A stretch of DNA of 64,000 nt from Streptomyces tsukubensis (lineage in GTDB: Bacteria > Actinomycetota > Actinomycetes > Streptomycetales > Streptomycetaceae). The first letter of the stretch is position 1, and every line of letters begins with the position of its first letter. Both the position numbers and the translations under genes were made by a program. The notes under the pieces are model-generated. The model was not told the DNA's origin. It was given only the letters and a program-made list of their open reading frames with translations, and did not search any database. The DNA lies in contig NZ_CP045178.1 of the NCBI RefSeq assembly GCF_009296025.1, forward strand, positions 4,526,001-4,590,000, given 5' to 3'. Below are positions 9,169 to 17,274 of this stretch, piece by piece.

Positions 9169-10071
9169 CTACGGCAGCATGAGACTCCAGGCCCCCGCCC
9201 GCACGGTCCAGGTTCTGGTCCTGACGGGCCCGCCGACCAGGGAGTCCGCCCGGTAGCGGAAGTCCTCGCCGGAGACGGTCAGGGTCGTGACCTCGGTATG
9301 AAGTGGTGGGATCTCGGCCCCGGGCGACGACTGCCGAACCTCCACATGGGCATGGCCGGGTGTGTGCCCCGCGGCGCTCGACGCGCACGGTCTCACCTGG
9401 ACCCCGTCCACACGCTGGTCCAGGTCGACAAGGGTGACCCCGTCCGCCTCGATCCGCAGTCTTGCGGGCCCCGCACCGGGGCCGGTGGGACGGGTGGGCC
9501 GGGAGGCACGAGCGGGCCGAACCGGCCGTTCCAGCCGGGCACCGGAACGAGCGGCCAAGGCGCGCACCACGGAGTGACAGGCGCGCAGCCAGTGTCCGTG
9601 GGCGCTCGATTCCTGGCCGGGTCCGCCGGGCGGTATGCGCAGCTCGCCGAGGACGACACCGTCGCTGTCGTCCACCAGCAGATCGAGCCGGCGCCAGGAC
9701 CCTTCGAGTACGGCGCGGGCGGCGGCGACGGGGTCGGTGGGTACGCCGAGGGAGCGGGCCAGTGTCATCGCGCCGCCGACGGGCACCAGGGAGAGGACGG
9801 CGGAGGACAGCTCGCGTTCGCGGTGCAGGAGGGTCACGGCGCGCAGCAGCGAACGGTCGTCACCGACGACCACAGGCCGTCTCGCCCCTCTTCTCGACAG
9901 TGCTCTGGCGAACTCCTCGGGGCCCTCGGGCAGGCAGATCTTGACGCTGGCCCCGGCGCCCAGGACGTCCTTCGCGATCCGTACCGACTCCCCGTCGCTG
10001 CGACGGGCGACGGGGTCGATGACGAGAAGCAGGGACGGTGCGGTGCGCGCGGCGGGCTCTGGAGCCGACAC
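9169..10071 (-). CDS. diacylglycerol/lipid kinase-like protein (DAGK catalytic fold)
   Basis: 300 aa from GTG 10071, chosen because AGGAAGGA precedes it; a TTG at 10104 would add 11 residues without a better site. Features include LLLVIDPVARR at the N-terminus, VPVGGAMTLARSLGVPTD (analogue of the lipid-kinase GGDGT...A..LG loop) and a C-terminal half rich in beta strands including RIEADGVTLVDLDQRVDGVQV. The family phosphorylates lipids with ATP at the membrane face, but the glycine-rich loop here is degenerate, so activity is uncertain. A gene of this kind sits divergently beside purA in other Streptomyces as far as I recall. Confidence 0.7.
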   Translation of the reverse strand: MSAPEPAARTAPSLLLVIDPVARRSDGESVRIAKDVLGAGASVKICLPEGPEEFARALSRRGARRPVVVGDDRSLLRAVTLLHRERELSSAVLSLVPVGGAMTLARSLGVPTDPVAAARAVLEGSWRRLDLLVDDSDGVVLGELRIPPGGPGQESSAHGHWLRACHSVVRALAARSGARLERPVRPARASRPTRPTGPGAGPARLRIEADGVTLVDLDQRVDGVQVRPCASSAAGHTPGHAHVEVRQSSPGAEIPPLHTEVTTLTVSGEDFRYRADSLVGGPVRTRTWTVRAGAWSLMLP

Positions 10072-10105
10072 CTCGGTCCTTCCTCGGGTAGCATCTTTGT
10101 GCAAG

Positions 10106-10133
10106 AGCCCCTTGCGCTATTGCGCCAGGGGCT
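10106..10133. other. stem-loop upstream of purA
   Basis: agccccttgcgc / gcgccaggggct with a 4-base loop pairs at 11 of 12 positions. It lies between the divergent DAGK-like gene and purA. It may insulate the two promoters or form part of the purA leader; no coding role is visible. Confidence 0.45.
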
Positions 10134-10180
10134 TCGTCTATTCCGGGGCACCGGTCCGACGGCTCGCGGTCAAAGACGGT

Positions 10181-10271
10181 CGACGGTGTACGTACGTACG
10201 CCTGTCGACCACGGTGTACGTATGTACGCCCCCGACCTTGGACATGCCCCGCCCGGAAGGGGTGTACGCCT
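10181..10271 (+). repeat. direct repeats in the purA upstream region
   Basis: Two copies of a ~22-base element with core ggtgtacgtacgtacgcc / ggtgtacgtatgtacgcc lie 28 bases apart (from 10181 and 10209). A shortened copy, ggtgtacgcc (10261-10270), runs up to the GTG start codon. Each contains the self-complementary gtacgtac. A regulator-binding role is possible but not shown. Confidence 0.5.
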
Positions 10272-11555
10272 GTGCCCGCACTTGTGCTGCTCGGTGCTCA
10301 GTGGGGTGACGAAGGCAAGGGAAAGGCCACCGACCTGCTCGGTGGATCCGTGGACTATGTCGTGCGCTATCAGGGCGGCAACAACGCCGGCCACACGGTC
10401 GTCGTGGGCGACCAGAAGTACGCACTGCATCTCCTCCCTTCCGGAATCCTCTCGCCGGGGTGTGTTCCGGTCATCGGCAACGGAGTCGTCGTCGACCCGG
10501 CGGTCCTGCTCTCCGAGCTGAGCGGACTGAACGAGCGCGGCGTCGACACGTCGAAGCTGCTGATCAGCGGAAACGCTCATTTGATCACGCCGTACAACGT
10601 CACGATGGACAAGGTGACGGAACGCTTCCTCGGGAAGCGGAAGATCGGCACCACGGGGCGGGGCATCGGCCCCACCTACGCCGACAAGATCAACCGCACC
10701 GGTATCCGCGTCCAGGACCTCTACGACGAGTCGATCCTTCTCCAGAAGGTCGAAGCGGCGCTGGACATGAAGAACCAGATGCTCGCCAAGATCTTCAACC
10801 GGCGCGCGATCGAGGCCGACCAGATCGTCGAGGAGATGCTTGGCTACGCCGAGCAGATCAAGCCGTACGTCACGGACACCTCGCTGATCCTCAACGAGGC
10901 GCTCGACGCGGACAAGGTCGTCCTGCTCGAAGGCGGCCAGGGCACGCTGCTGGACGTGGACCACGGCACATACCCCTTCGTCACCTCGTCCAACCCGACC
11001 GCGGGCGGCGCGTCCACGGGCTCGGGTATCGGCCCGACGAAGATCAGCCGGGTCATCGGCATCCTCAAGGCCTACACGACACGCGTCGGCGCGGGCCCCT
11101 TCCCGACGGAGCTGCTCGACGACGACGGCGAGGCGCTGCGCCGCATCGGCGGCGAGCGGGGCGTCACGACCGGCCGTGACCGGCGCTGCGGCTGGTTCGA
11201 CGCGCCGATCGCCCGCTACGCGACCCGCGTCAACGGCCTCACCGACTTCTTCCTCACCAAGCTGGACGTACTGACCGGCTGGGAGCGGATCCCGGTCTGT
11301 GTGGCGTACGAGATCGACGGCAGGCGCGTCGAGGAACTCCCGTACAACCAGACGGACTTCCACCACGCAAAGCCGGTCTACGAGTACCTGCCCGGCTGGT
11401 CGGAGGACATCACCAAGGCGACCACCTTCGACGAGCTGCCGAAGAACGCGCAGGGTTACGTGAAGGCGCTGGAGGAGATGTCGGGCGCACCGATCTCCGC
11501 GATCGGCGTCGGCCCCGGCAGGACCGAGACGATCCAGATCAACTCGTTCCTCTGA
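10272..11555 (+). CDS. purA: adenylosuccinate synthetase
   Basis: 427 aa, the normal family length. It joins IMP and aspartate using GTP to give adenylosuccinate, the first committed step to AMP. Signatures are the P-loop variant WGDEGKGK at residues ~11-18, [30 protein letters not shown] and the GTP-specificity region near the C-terminus ([11 protein letters not shown], then GPGRTETI). The GTG start is preceded by GGAAGGGG nine bases upstream. A strong palindromic terminator follows. The assignment is secure; it is a core housekeeping gene. Confidence 0.98.
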   Translation: MPALVLLGAQWGDEGKGKATDLLGGSVDYVVRYQGGNNAGHTVVVGDQKYALHLLPSGILSPGCVPVIGNGVVVDPAVLLSELSGLNERGVDTSKLLISGNAHLITPYNVTMDKVTERFLGKRKIGTTGRGIGPTYADKINRTGIRVQDLYDESILLQKVEAALDMKNQMLAKIFNRRAIEADQIVEEMLGYAEQIKPYVTDTSLILNEALDADKVVLLEGGQGTLLDVDHGTYPFVTSSNPTAGGASTGSGIGPTKISRVIGILKAYTTRVGAGPFPTELLDDDGEALRRIGGERGVTTGRDRRCGWFDAPIARYATRVNGLTDFFLTKLDVLTGWERIPVCVAYEIDGRRVEELPYNQTDFHHAKPVYEYLPGWSEDITKATTFDELPKNAQGYVKALEEMSGAPISAIGVGPGRTETIQINSFL

Positions 11556-11584
11556 GACACGCCTGCTGTGCGGTGGCAGGGGTG

Positions 11585-11626
11585 GGTGGTGGCGGGGCTG
11601 ATCGGCCGATCAGCCCCGCCACCACC
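11585..11626 (+). terminator. purA terminator, 42-bp perfect palindrome
   Basis: A 21-base arm (11585-11605) is followed directly by its exact reverse complement (11606-11626), centred on cgg|ccg, 29 bases after the purA stop. It gives a very stable hairpin without a U-tract. Confidence 0.85.
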
Positions 11627-11686
11627 ACACAGGCCCATATGCTCGGGCGTTGGTGTGACTAATCTGTCCGCCATGGAGGAGTCAGG

Positions 11687-12949
11687 ATGCTGCTGAGATT
11701 TCGGGTGGCCAATGTACGGTCCCTGCGCGACGAGCAGGAACTGTCATTCGTGGCACCCGGCGAGAGTGAGCGGACGGCTGCCCGCGAGGTGACGCTCTCG
11801 GACGGCAAGCAGCTCGCCGTCCACACCGTGCTCGGTGTGTTCGGCGCCAACGCCTCCGGCAAATCCAATGTCGTCGCCGCACTGATGGGCATGCGCGCCG
11901 CAGTCCTGCGGTCCTACGCCGACTGGACGTCGTACGACGGAATCCCCCGCGACGTGTTCGCGCTCGACGCGAAGTCCGAGGACGAGACCGCCCTCTACGA
12001 GGCCGACATCGTCCTCGCCGACGGTGTGCGCTGGACCTACGGATTCGAGCTGGGCAGCCGCCATGTGGAGGCCGAATGGCTCTACGCGTATCCGAAGGGC
12101 AGACGACAGGTCTGGTTCGAACGGGACGCGCAGCAGGGGAAGGAGTTCGACTTCCCCGGGGACCGGCTCCAGGACCGCGCCCTGCTCGCGCGAACAACGC
12201 GCCCGGACGCTCTTCTGCTGACCCGCGCCGCCAACGACGGTCACAAACAGCTCACCCCCGTCTTCGACTGGTTCAAGAACAACCTCTGGGACGTGACTCC
12301 GGAGACCGAGCGCACCCAGCGTGAGGCGTACACCGCCGCTCGCCTGTTGGAGAGCGAGGAGTCCCGGCACCGCGTCGAGGAGCTTCTGCGCGTGGCCGAC
12401 CTCGGTGTCAGCAGAGTGGAAGTGGAGCGCACTTCGGGCGGGCGGCCAGTGGTACGGCTGATCCATTCCGGCGGCGGTGTGGAGACGGCGCTGGACTGGG
12501 CGGCGGAGTCCTGGGGCACGCGCTCCTGGTTCGCGCTGATCGGCCCGCTGCTGCTGGCCCTGGACACCGGCGCGGTACTCCTGGTGGACGAACTGGACGC
12601 CAGCCTGCACTCGCGGTTCGCAGCCGAGGTCGTGCGCCTCTTCCAGGCGCCGTGGGTGAACACCAAGGGCGCCCAGCTCGTCTTCACCGCCCATGATCCC
12701 TCGCTGCTGCGGATGCCGGGCGGAGGCCGTCTGCTGGAGCCGGGCCAGCTCTGGCTCACGGAGAAGGACGAGCGGGGTGCGACAGAGCTGGCCTCGTTCG
12801 CGGACTGGGAGCCGGCCGACGAGGAGGACCTGATGACGTCCTACCTCGCGGGTGCCTTCGGTGCGGTGCCGAAGGTGTCGGAGGGGCAGGTCGGGCGGCG
12901 GCTGCTCAGGGTGGACGAGGCGGCGCGGATGGAGACGGAGGAAGCCTGA
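11687..12949 (+). CDS. AAA ATPase of the AAA_15/RloA type
   Basis: 420 aa. The N-terminus (MLLRFRVANVRSLRDEQELSF) is typical of SMC/RecF-like ATPases annotated AAA_15 or RloA-like. Walker A GANASGKS is at residues 53-60. A late LSGG-like region is not obvious, but Walker B AVLLVDELDASLH is near residue 297 and a D-loop/His switch VFTAHDPSLLR follows. In many genomes such ATPases are encoded with an RloB-family TOPRIM-like partner, sometimes beside restriction systems. Here the following ORF starts with a 1-base TGATG overlap but ends after 24 codons, so the partner seems lost. ATG 11687 has GGAGTCAGG upstream. Role inferred as DNA/RNA-related defence; not demonstrated. Confidence 0.8.
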   Translation: MLLRFRVANVRSLRDEQELSFVAPGESERTAAREVTLSDGKQLAVHTVLGVFGANASGKSNVVAALMGMRAAVLRSYADWTSYDGIPRDVFALDAKSEDETALYEADIVLADGVRWTYGFELGSRHVEAEWLYAYPKGRRQVWFERDAQQGKEFDFPGDRLQDRALLARTTRPDALLLTRAANDGHKQLTPVFDWFKNNLWDVTPETERTQREAYTAARLLESEESRHRVEELLRVADLGVSRVEVERTSGGRPVVRLIHSGGGVETALDWAAESWGTRSWFALIGPLLLALDTGAVLLVDELDASLHSRFAAEVVRLFQAPWVNTKGAQLVFTAHDPSLLRMPGGGRLLEPGQLWLTEKDERGATELASFADWEPADEEDLMTSYLAGAFGAVPKVSEGQVGRRLLRVDEAARMETEEA

Positions 12950-13023
12950 TGAGCAGGACCAGGGGAGGGGACTCCGTCGGACGGCAGCGCGGTGGCGGCC
13001 CTAGAGCACTCCCTGTCGACTGA
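12949..13023 (+). pseudogene. truncated RloB-like partner ORF (remnant)
   Basis: ATG 12949 overlaps the ATPase stop as TGATG, the arrangement expected of an rloA-rloB pair. The frame reads an Arg/Gly-rich start (MSRTRGGDSVGRQRGGGPR) like the basic N-termini of RloB-family proteins, then stops at 13021-13023. The convergent 88-aa gene ends at 13001, inside this stretch. I infer that the rest was deleted when the neighbouring cassette was joined. The identification rests on a short basic segment plus position, so it is tentative. Confidence 0.4.
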
Positions 13024-13267
13024 TCTCCTCCAGGGCGTGGGTGACGTGCAGCAGATACAGCTTGCCGCTGCCGCTGAGGGTCTCGAAGAGGGTGTTCTGA
13101 CGGAGCAAGTGGCCGTTCGGGGTCTCCTCGGCGAGCCGTCTGCTCCAGCCCGCGGCCTGGGTGGCGAGAGGATCGGTGTAGTCGGTGGGGGTGGGGATCA
13201 GGGTGGAGGCGGAGCCGAAGAAGGCGTGGGCATCGGCCCACAAGTGGTAGGAGTCGAGGAAGTCCAC
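13001..13267 (-). CDS. hypothetical protein, 88 aa, coupled to the HD protein
   Basis: Start GTG 13267 lies two bases after the HD-gene stop (13270-13272), so it is translated with it. The protein is acidic to neutral with aromatic residues (FLDSYHLWADAHAFFG), predicted mostly helical, ending GKLYLLHVTHALEEISRQGVL. No known motif recognised and no signal peptide. It is the last gene of the minus-strand nucleotide-enzyme cassette. Confidence 0.6.
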   Translation of the reverse strand: MDFLDSYHLWADAHAFFGSASTLIPTPTDYTDPLATQAAGWSRRLAEETPNGHLLRQNTLFETLSGSGKLYLLHVTHALEEISRQGVL

Positions 13268-13269
13268 GG

Positions 13270-14034
13270 TCAGACCAGGCCCTTCTCGGCGAGCGCGCAG
13301 CGTACGGCGTCGGCGCCGTCGGCCCCGGCGTGGCAGGCCCGCTCGGAGATGAGGACGAGGTCGAAGGCGAGGCCGCGCAGCCGGTCGAAGGCGGGCTCGC
13401 GGATGTATTGGGCGTCCGGCCACCACTTCAGCTTCGGCAGGCGGTAGCGGTCCAGGGCGTCGGCGGCCTTGACCACGTCGGTGATGCGCTCGGCCCGGCT
13501 GTGGTCGGTCCTGTCGCCCGAGGTGAACGCCTCGTACGGGGTGTCGTGCAGGCGGACGGCCGTGGCAGCCCGCACGATCCTCCGTGGTGTGACGGGGAGG
13601 CCGAAGTGGCCCCAGACGGTGTCGGCGTTCGCGGCAAGCCAGAGGGCCGCGCGGGCGCCGTGTCCGCGGTCGTCCTTGTCGTGCCGCCGCTGACAGTCGT
13701 GCACAGCGGCGGCGAGCACCGCCGTGGCGGCATCGGCGTCGTCGAGGTCGTTCGCCTCTGCGAGGACGGCGGCGAGCGCGGCTGTCCTCATGGCGTGCCG
13801 GACGCCGTGGAGTGATGTGTACAGGCGGGTATCGGCCCACCACCGGGTGGGCAGACCGCCGCGTGCGAGCAATTCCTTCGACTGCGCACGCAAGACCGGC
13901 GCGGATGCCGGCGGGAGGACAGGCCTGTGGTCCCTGATCCACGCGATGGTGTCGTGGTCCATGTGCTGGTGGAGGGGGAGCTGTCTACGGGCAGCCAGGT
14001 CGATCAGACTTGTGCTCGACGGGGTCGTGTTCAT
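13270..14034 (-). CDS. HD-domain metal-dependent phosphohydrolase
   Basis: 254 aa. The HD superfamily pattern is clear: LHGVRHAMR (His76/His80), AAAVHDCQRR (His112-Asp113), DRGHGARAA (His125) and a later conserved Asp/His region (VRLHDTPYEAF). These ligate divalent metals in phosphohydrolases acting on nucleotides or cyclic nucleotides. ATG 14034 follows a G-rich stretch. It is in a run of four or five minus-strand genes with a CYTH protein and an NDK paralogue, suggesting a role in nucleotide or nucleotide-signal turnover. The substrate cannot be deduced. Confidence 0.85.
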   Translation of the reverse strand: MNTTPSSTSLIDLAARRQLPLHQHMDHDTIAWIRDHRPVLPPASAPVLRAQSKELLARGGLPTRWWADTRLYTSLHGVRHAMRTAALAAVLAEANDLDDADAATAVLAAAVHDCQRRHDKDDRGHGARAALWLAANADTVWGHFGLPVTPRRIVRAATAVRLHDTPYEAFTSGDRTDHSRAERITDVVKAADALDRYRLPKLKWWPDAQYIREPAFDRLRGLAFDLVLISERACHAGADGADAVRCALAEKGLV

Positions 14035-14073
14035 CTGTGCCCACCCCTTTTGTGGTCTCCGCGGTGATGGCCC

Positions 14074-14685
14074 CTACCGGATCGGCGCGGCCTGCTGCTC
14101 CTGCTCCTTGCGCTTCCTCTCGGCCGCTTCGAAGGTGGCGGTGAAGTCGGCCAGTTCCTGCTCCGTCATCAAGGTCACGCCGAGCGCCGTCGCGACGTCC
14201 GTGATCCTGGCCTCTGCTTCGGCACGGGCCGCGTCCGGGGCGCTGTCCTCCAACAGGACCTCGAACTCGGCGTGGTAACCCCACGCCTCACTCCACTTGA
14301 CGGCGATCTCGACACCGCCGAAGCGGAAGTTGTGCCGGTAGTTGAACGCCTCGTGCATCGTTGTCTCGAACCCGAGTGCGTTGAACACCTTCACCGCGGT
14401 GGGGACGTCAGCGGGTGCGAGGGCGAACTCGTTCTCCGCGAAGGCCGTTCCCTGGCCGATCCGGCTCCCCTTGAGCGTGATCTTCGCGGTACCCGCTGTG
14501 GTGTTGTCGGTGACCTTCAGGAGCTGGTCGGGGAGCACGTAGAAGTAGATGTGCTTGTCATCGGGGCCCAGGTCTTCCCCGTCCGCCTCCAGGAGGGGGA
14601 CGAGCCGGTCGTGGGCTTCCTTGGTGAAGCGGGCGCGCATCTCGATCTCGATGGCCACTGAGCTGTCCTTCTTCGTTGCAGGCAT
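14074..14685 (-). CDS. CYTH-domain protein (class IV adenylate cyclase/triphosphatase fold)
   Basis: 203 aa from ATG 14685. The N-terminal signature is EIEMR (Glu13, Glu15, Arg17), a variant of the CYTH ExExK motif with Lys replaced by Arg. Further beta-strand motifs fit the tunnel fold: KHIYFYVLPD, AKITLKGSR, ENEFAL, VEIAVKWSEAWGYHAEFEVLLED. CYTH enzymes bind triphosphates with metal ions; members are adenylate cyclases (CyaB), thiamine triphosphatases or inorganic triphosphatases, and the fold alone does not tell which. A C-terminal charged helix (ERKRKEQEQQ) follows. It lies 39 bases upstream of the HD gene and is probably cotranscribed. Confidence 0.8.
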   Translation of the reverse strand: MPATKKDSSVAIEIEMRARFTKEAHDRLVPLLEADGEDLGPDDKHIYFYVLPDQLLKVTDNTTAGTAKITLKGSRIGQGTAFAENEFALAPADVPTAVKVFNALGFETTMHEAFNYRHNFRFGGVEIAVKWSEAWGYHAEFEVLLEDSAPDAARAEAEARITDVATALGVTLMTEQELADFTATFEAAERKRKEQEQQAAPIR

Positions 14686-14816
14686 GGCTAAATCGGCCGG
14701 ACTCTGCCGCGACGGGGTCTGTCCGGTGGGGCGAGCGCTACGGGATTGGTCGTCAAGCAGGGGTGATGCGGCCGATGCGGGCGCCAGCCGCATCACCCCG
14801 GTGGATCACTGCGTGT

Positions 14817-15116
14817 TCAGCCGAGCGTGCCGAAGCGCTTCTCAACAACTCCCGCGTGCAGATAGGTCGGCAGCGGGACGCCTCCCACCGATGTGCGGCC
14901 GGTGGCGACCTGCTCCTCCGTCTCACTCGGGAAGCCCTCCAGCAGACGCAGGCACTGTTGGGCCCACTCCTGCGAGGCGGGCCAATTGCCCAGATCTCGG
15001 TGGCGCACTGCCAGGGCGTACGCGGTCTCGGTAGCCGCCCACCGATCGGTCGCCAGCTGACGCTGGAAGATCGACTCCAGCTCGTCGGTGGAGGCCAGGC
15101 GGGTCTGGTTGGTCAT
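14817..15116 (-). CDS. hypothetical helical protein, 99 aa
   Basis: Start ATG 15116 with GAGAGGG upstream. The sequence is predicted helical, with a repeat-like segment (ETAYALAVRHRDLGNWPASQ, then EWAQQCLRLLEGFPS) resembling one TPR-type hairpin. No catalytic motif. It lies between the NDK paralogue and the CYTH gene on the same strand with short gaps, so it probably belongs to the same transcript. Function unknown. Confidence 0.6.
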   Translation of the reverse strand: MTNQTRLASTDELESIFQRQLATDRWAATETAYALAVRHRDLGNWPASQEWAQQCLRLLEGFPSETEEQVATGRTSVGGVPLPTYLHAGVVEKRFGTLG

Positions 15117-15198
15117 GGTGCCCTCTCGGATCAGACGGTCGTGCCCCCCAGCCATGGTCAACGCTCCGGACTCTCCGTAGTGACGCCGTGATCTGCTG

Positions 15199-15708
15199 CT
15201 AGTACGTGTAGATCTCTGCCAGCGTCCTGTAGTCCTGCAGCTCGTCCTTGTCGAACCACAGCTCCACCTCCTGCTTGGCCTCCTCGGCGTTGCCGGAGGC
15301 GTGCACGAGGTTGGCGACCGCCTTGCCCGAGGCGACGCTGGCCGCGGCACTGTAGTGCGAGAGATCGCCCCGCACTGTTCCGGCCGGGGCCTGGTTCGGG
15401 TAAGTACTTCCGACGATCTTGCGGACGGTGGCGATGGCGTCGAAGCCCTCCAACACCAGAGCGATGACCGGCCCTTGCTGCATGAAGGTCGACGTGACGT
15501 TGTAGACCTCAGGACCCAGTCGTTCCTCAAGGTCGGAATAGTGCCGACGGGTGAACTCCTCGTCCATCCACTTCATCTTCGTGCCGACGATCTTCAGCGC
15601 GGCATCCTCGAACCGTGTGACGATCCGTCCTGCCAGGCCACGGGCCAGCGCATCGGGTTTGAGCAGGACGAGCGTGCGCTCAACAGTGTGTGCAGGAACC
15701 TCAGGCAT
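15199..15708 (-). CDS. nucleoside diphosphate kinase paralogue
   Basis: 169 aa from ATG 15708, longer than the ~140 aa housekeeping Ndk. It keeps RTLVLLKPDALARG, GPVIALVLEGFDAI, VRKIVGSTYPNQA and PGT-like AGTVRGD. The catalytic histidine is His136 in NLVHASGNAEEA; the canonical motif is HGSDS, so the residues after the histidine diverge. It should transfer gamma-phosphate between NTPs and NDPs via phosphohistidine. It heads a minus-strand cassette with CYTH and HD proteins. I take it as a specialised copy because the cassette is accessory in character and the core ndk is normally elsewhere. Confidence 0.85.
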   Translation of the reverse strand: MPEVPAHTVERTLVLLKPDALARGLAGRIVTRFEDAALKIVGTKMKWMDEEFTRRHYSDLEERLGPEVYNVTSTFMQQGPVIALVLEGFDAIATVRKIVGSTYPNQAPAGTVRGDLSHYSAAASVASGKAVANLVHASGNAEEAKQEVELWFDKDELQDYRTLAEIYTY

Positions 15709-16138
15709 TGACTCCCTTTCGCCGTGCCGGAAAACGAACACGACTTGCGTTCAGCCGTCATTTGCTGAGGTTACCGGCGTAGGCACGGTCGATTGGCCGG
15801 TCGGGTAATATCACAAACGGGTGATCGCTGGCTGGTACGGCCGATCAGCTGGCCAAGAGGTCGGATTCGGTCAACACTTCTCTGTCTCTTCTCTGTCTTT
15901 CATTCGCCGGAGATACACGCCTGCACTCCCCTCATGCCGTCTGGCCTCATGCCGTTTGGCGCATCTGTGCTTCCCTGCGTCTTCCAGGTCTGCTGAGCGC
16001 CCCGCTGGTGCTCCCGTACCCCCTGGTGATTCCCATTCTTCCGGGGCGATCCTCGCGCGACAATGAAGTACCAGTGCAGTGGGAGTGCAGTTTCGCCATG
16101 CGGATTCCCGCACTGGCCAGCGACGAGGGGCCATTCTT
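15709..16138. other. divergent intergenic region of the nucleotide-enzyme cassette
   Basis: About 430 bases between the NDK gene (minus) and the HTH-Nudix gene (plus), noticeably less G+C-rich than its surroundings (e.g. ctctgtctcttctctgtctt near 15884). It must hold promoters for both directions. No unequivocal -35/-10 pair, operator or small gene could be assigned. Confidence 0.4.
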
Positions 16139-16798
16139 GTGGATGTGATCGAGCACTGGAACGGCCGGTACGCCTGCCTCCTGCAGTCCGCCCTACGGCT
16201 CGGCAACGAACAGTTCGCCGCCCGACTGGGCATCGCCGTGAGGACGGTGGCCGCATGGCGCTCCGACGCGGCCGTCGTGCCGCGCAGGGAGATACAACAG
16301 CTTCTCGACACGGCCTATGAGCAGGCTCCTCCGGCCGGGCGACAGCGCTTCGCGCTCCTGCTGGCGAAGGAAAGGGCCGCAACGGACTCGATGGAGCCAG
16401 GAGTGCAGGCGCTGAGGGTCGCCATCGGCGTGGTGGTCCGCGACCGCGATGTCCTCCTGGTGTGCAGGCGGGACAACGAAGCCGCTGGCATCACGTGGCA
16501 GTTCCCGGCCGGCGTCATCAAGCCGGGAGGCAAGCCGGAAACCACCACCGTGCGGGAGACCTTGAACGAAACAGGTGTCCACTGCGCGGTCCGGCAATAC
16601 CTGGGGAACCGGCTCCACCCCGTGACCGGAGTGCTGTGTGAGTACTTCCAGTGCGATTACCTGGCCGGTGAGGCCATCAACAGCGATGCGGCCGAGAATA
16701 TCGACGTCGTGTGGGTACCCAGGAAGTCGGTACTTCGTTTTATTCCCGTCGCTACGATCTTTCCACCCATTCTGGCCGTCCTGGAGGAGCAGCCGTGA
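16139..16798 (+). CDS. HTH-Nudix fusion protein with a degenerate Nudix box
   Basis: 219 aa from GTG 16139 (GAGGGG eight bases upstream). Residues ~15-45 form an XRE-like HTH (NEQFAARLGIAVRTVAAWRS). From ~85 there is a Nudix fold, with the box at 125-147: GVIKPGGKPETTTVRETLNE. Compared with the consensus Gx5Ex7REUxEExGU, the first Glu is Gly131 and the first Glu of the EE pair is Asn143, whereas Arg139-Glu140 and Glu144 remain. Metal binding and hydrolysis may therefore be weak, and the domain could act as a ligand sensor as in NrtR-type regulators. The stop overlaps the next gene (GTGA), which encodes an intact Nudix enzyme. Confidence 0.8.
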   Translation: MDVIEHWNGRYACLLQSALRLGNEQFAARLGIAVRTVAAWRSDAAVVPRREIQQLLDTAYEQAPPAGRQRFALLLAKERAATDSMEPGVQALRVAIGVVVRDRDVLLVCRRDNEAAGITWQFPAGVIKPGGKPETTTVRETLNETGVHCAVRQYLGNRLHPVTGVLCEYFQCDYLAGEAINSDAAENIDVVWVPRKSVLRFIPVATIFPPILAVLEEQP

Positions 16799-17226
16799 CC
16801 CAACAGAACAAGGATGAGCGTCCGGGTATCGCCGCAGCCATTGTGGTGACCGACGGGCGGGTGCTGATGGTGCGGCGCCGGGTCAGTGAGGGGCAGCTCT
16901 CCTGGCAGTTCCCGGCCGGAGAGGTCGAGCCCGGCGAGGTCAGTGAGGACGCGGCTGTGCGGGAGACCCGGGAGGAGACCGGGCTGACCGTGGCGGTGGA
17001 GAAGCTGCTCGGTGAGCGAGTACATCCGAAGACTGGCCGGCTGATGTCGTACACCGCCTGCGGCGTGTTGGGCGGTGTCGCTCATGTCGCGGACACCGAG
17101 GAACTCGCTGAACTGGCCTGGGTCGCCCACGCCGAGATCCCCGAGTACGTGCCGTACGGGCTCTTCGAGCCGGTGCAGGAGTACTTGGACGCGGCCCTGC
17201 CGTCCTGGCCTGCTCCGGGCCCGTGA
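16795..17226 (+). CDS. Nudix hydrolase (intact box)
   Basis: 143 aa from GTG 16795, overlapping the upstream stop and preceded by GGAGGAG. The Nudix box is complete: Gly42, Glu48, Arg56-Glu57, Glu60-Glu61, Gly63 (GEVEPGEVSEDAAVRE, then TREETGL). It should hydrolyse a nucleoside diphosphate linked to another moiety; the substrate is not predictable. Coupling to the HTH-Nudix protein suggests a regulator-enzyme pair, or two subunits, one of them degenerate. It ends just before the convergent kinase gene. Confidence 0.88.
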   Translation: MTQQNKDERPGIAAAIVVTDGRVLMVRRRVSEGQLSWQFPAGEVEPGEVSEDAAVRETREETGLTVAVEKLLGERVHPKTGRLMSYTACGVLGGVAHVADTEELAELAWVAHAEIPEYVPYGLFEPVQEYLDAALPSWPAPGP

Positions 17227-17234
17227 CCGTGTTT

Positions 17235-17253
17235 CCCGGACTCCCTGTCCGGG
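17235..17253. terminator. bidirectional hairpin between convergent genes
   Basis: CCCGGAC / GTCCGGG with a 5-base loop, located between the Nudix stop (17226) and the kinase stop (17275). A short but perfect stem suited to terminate both. Confidence 0.6.
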
Positions 17254-17274
17254 GCCGGGGGCGGGGCCGCTCGC

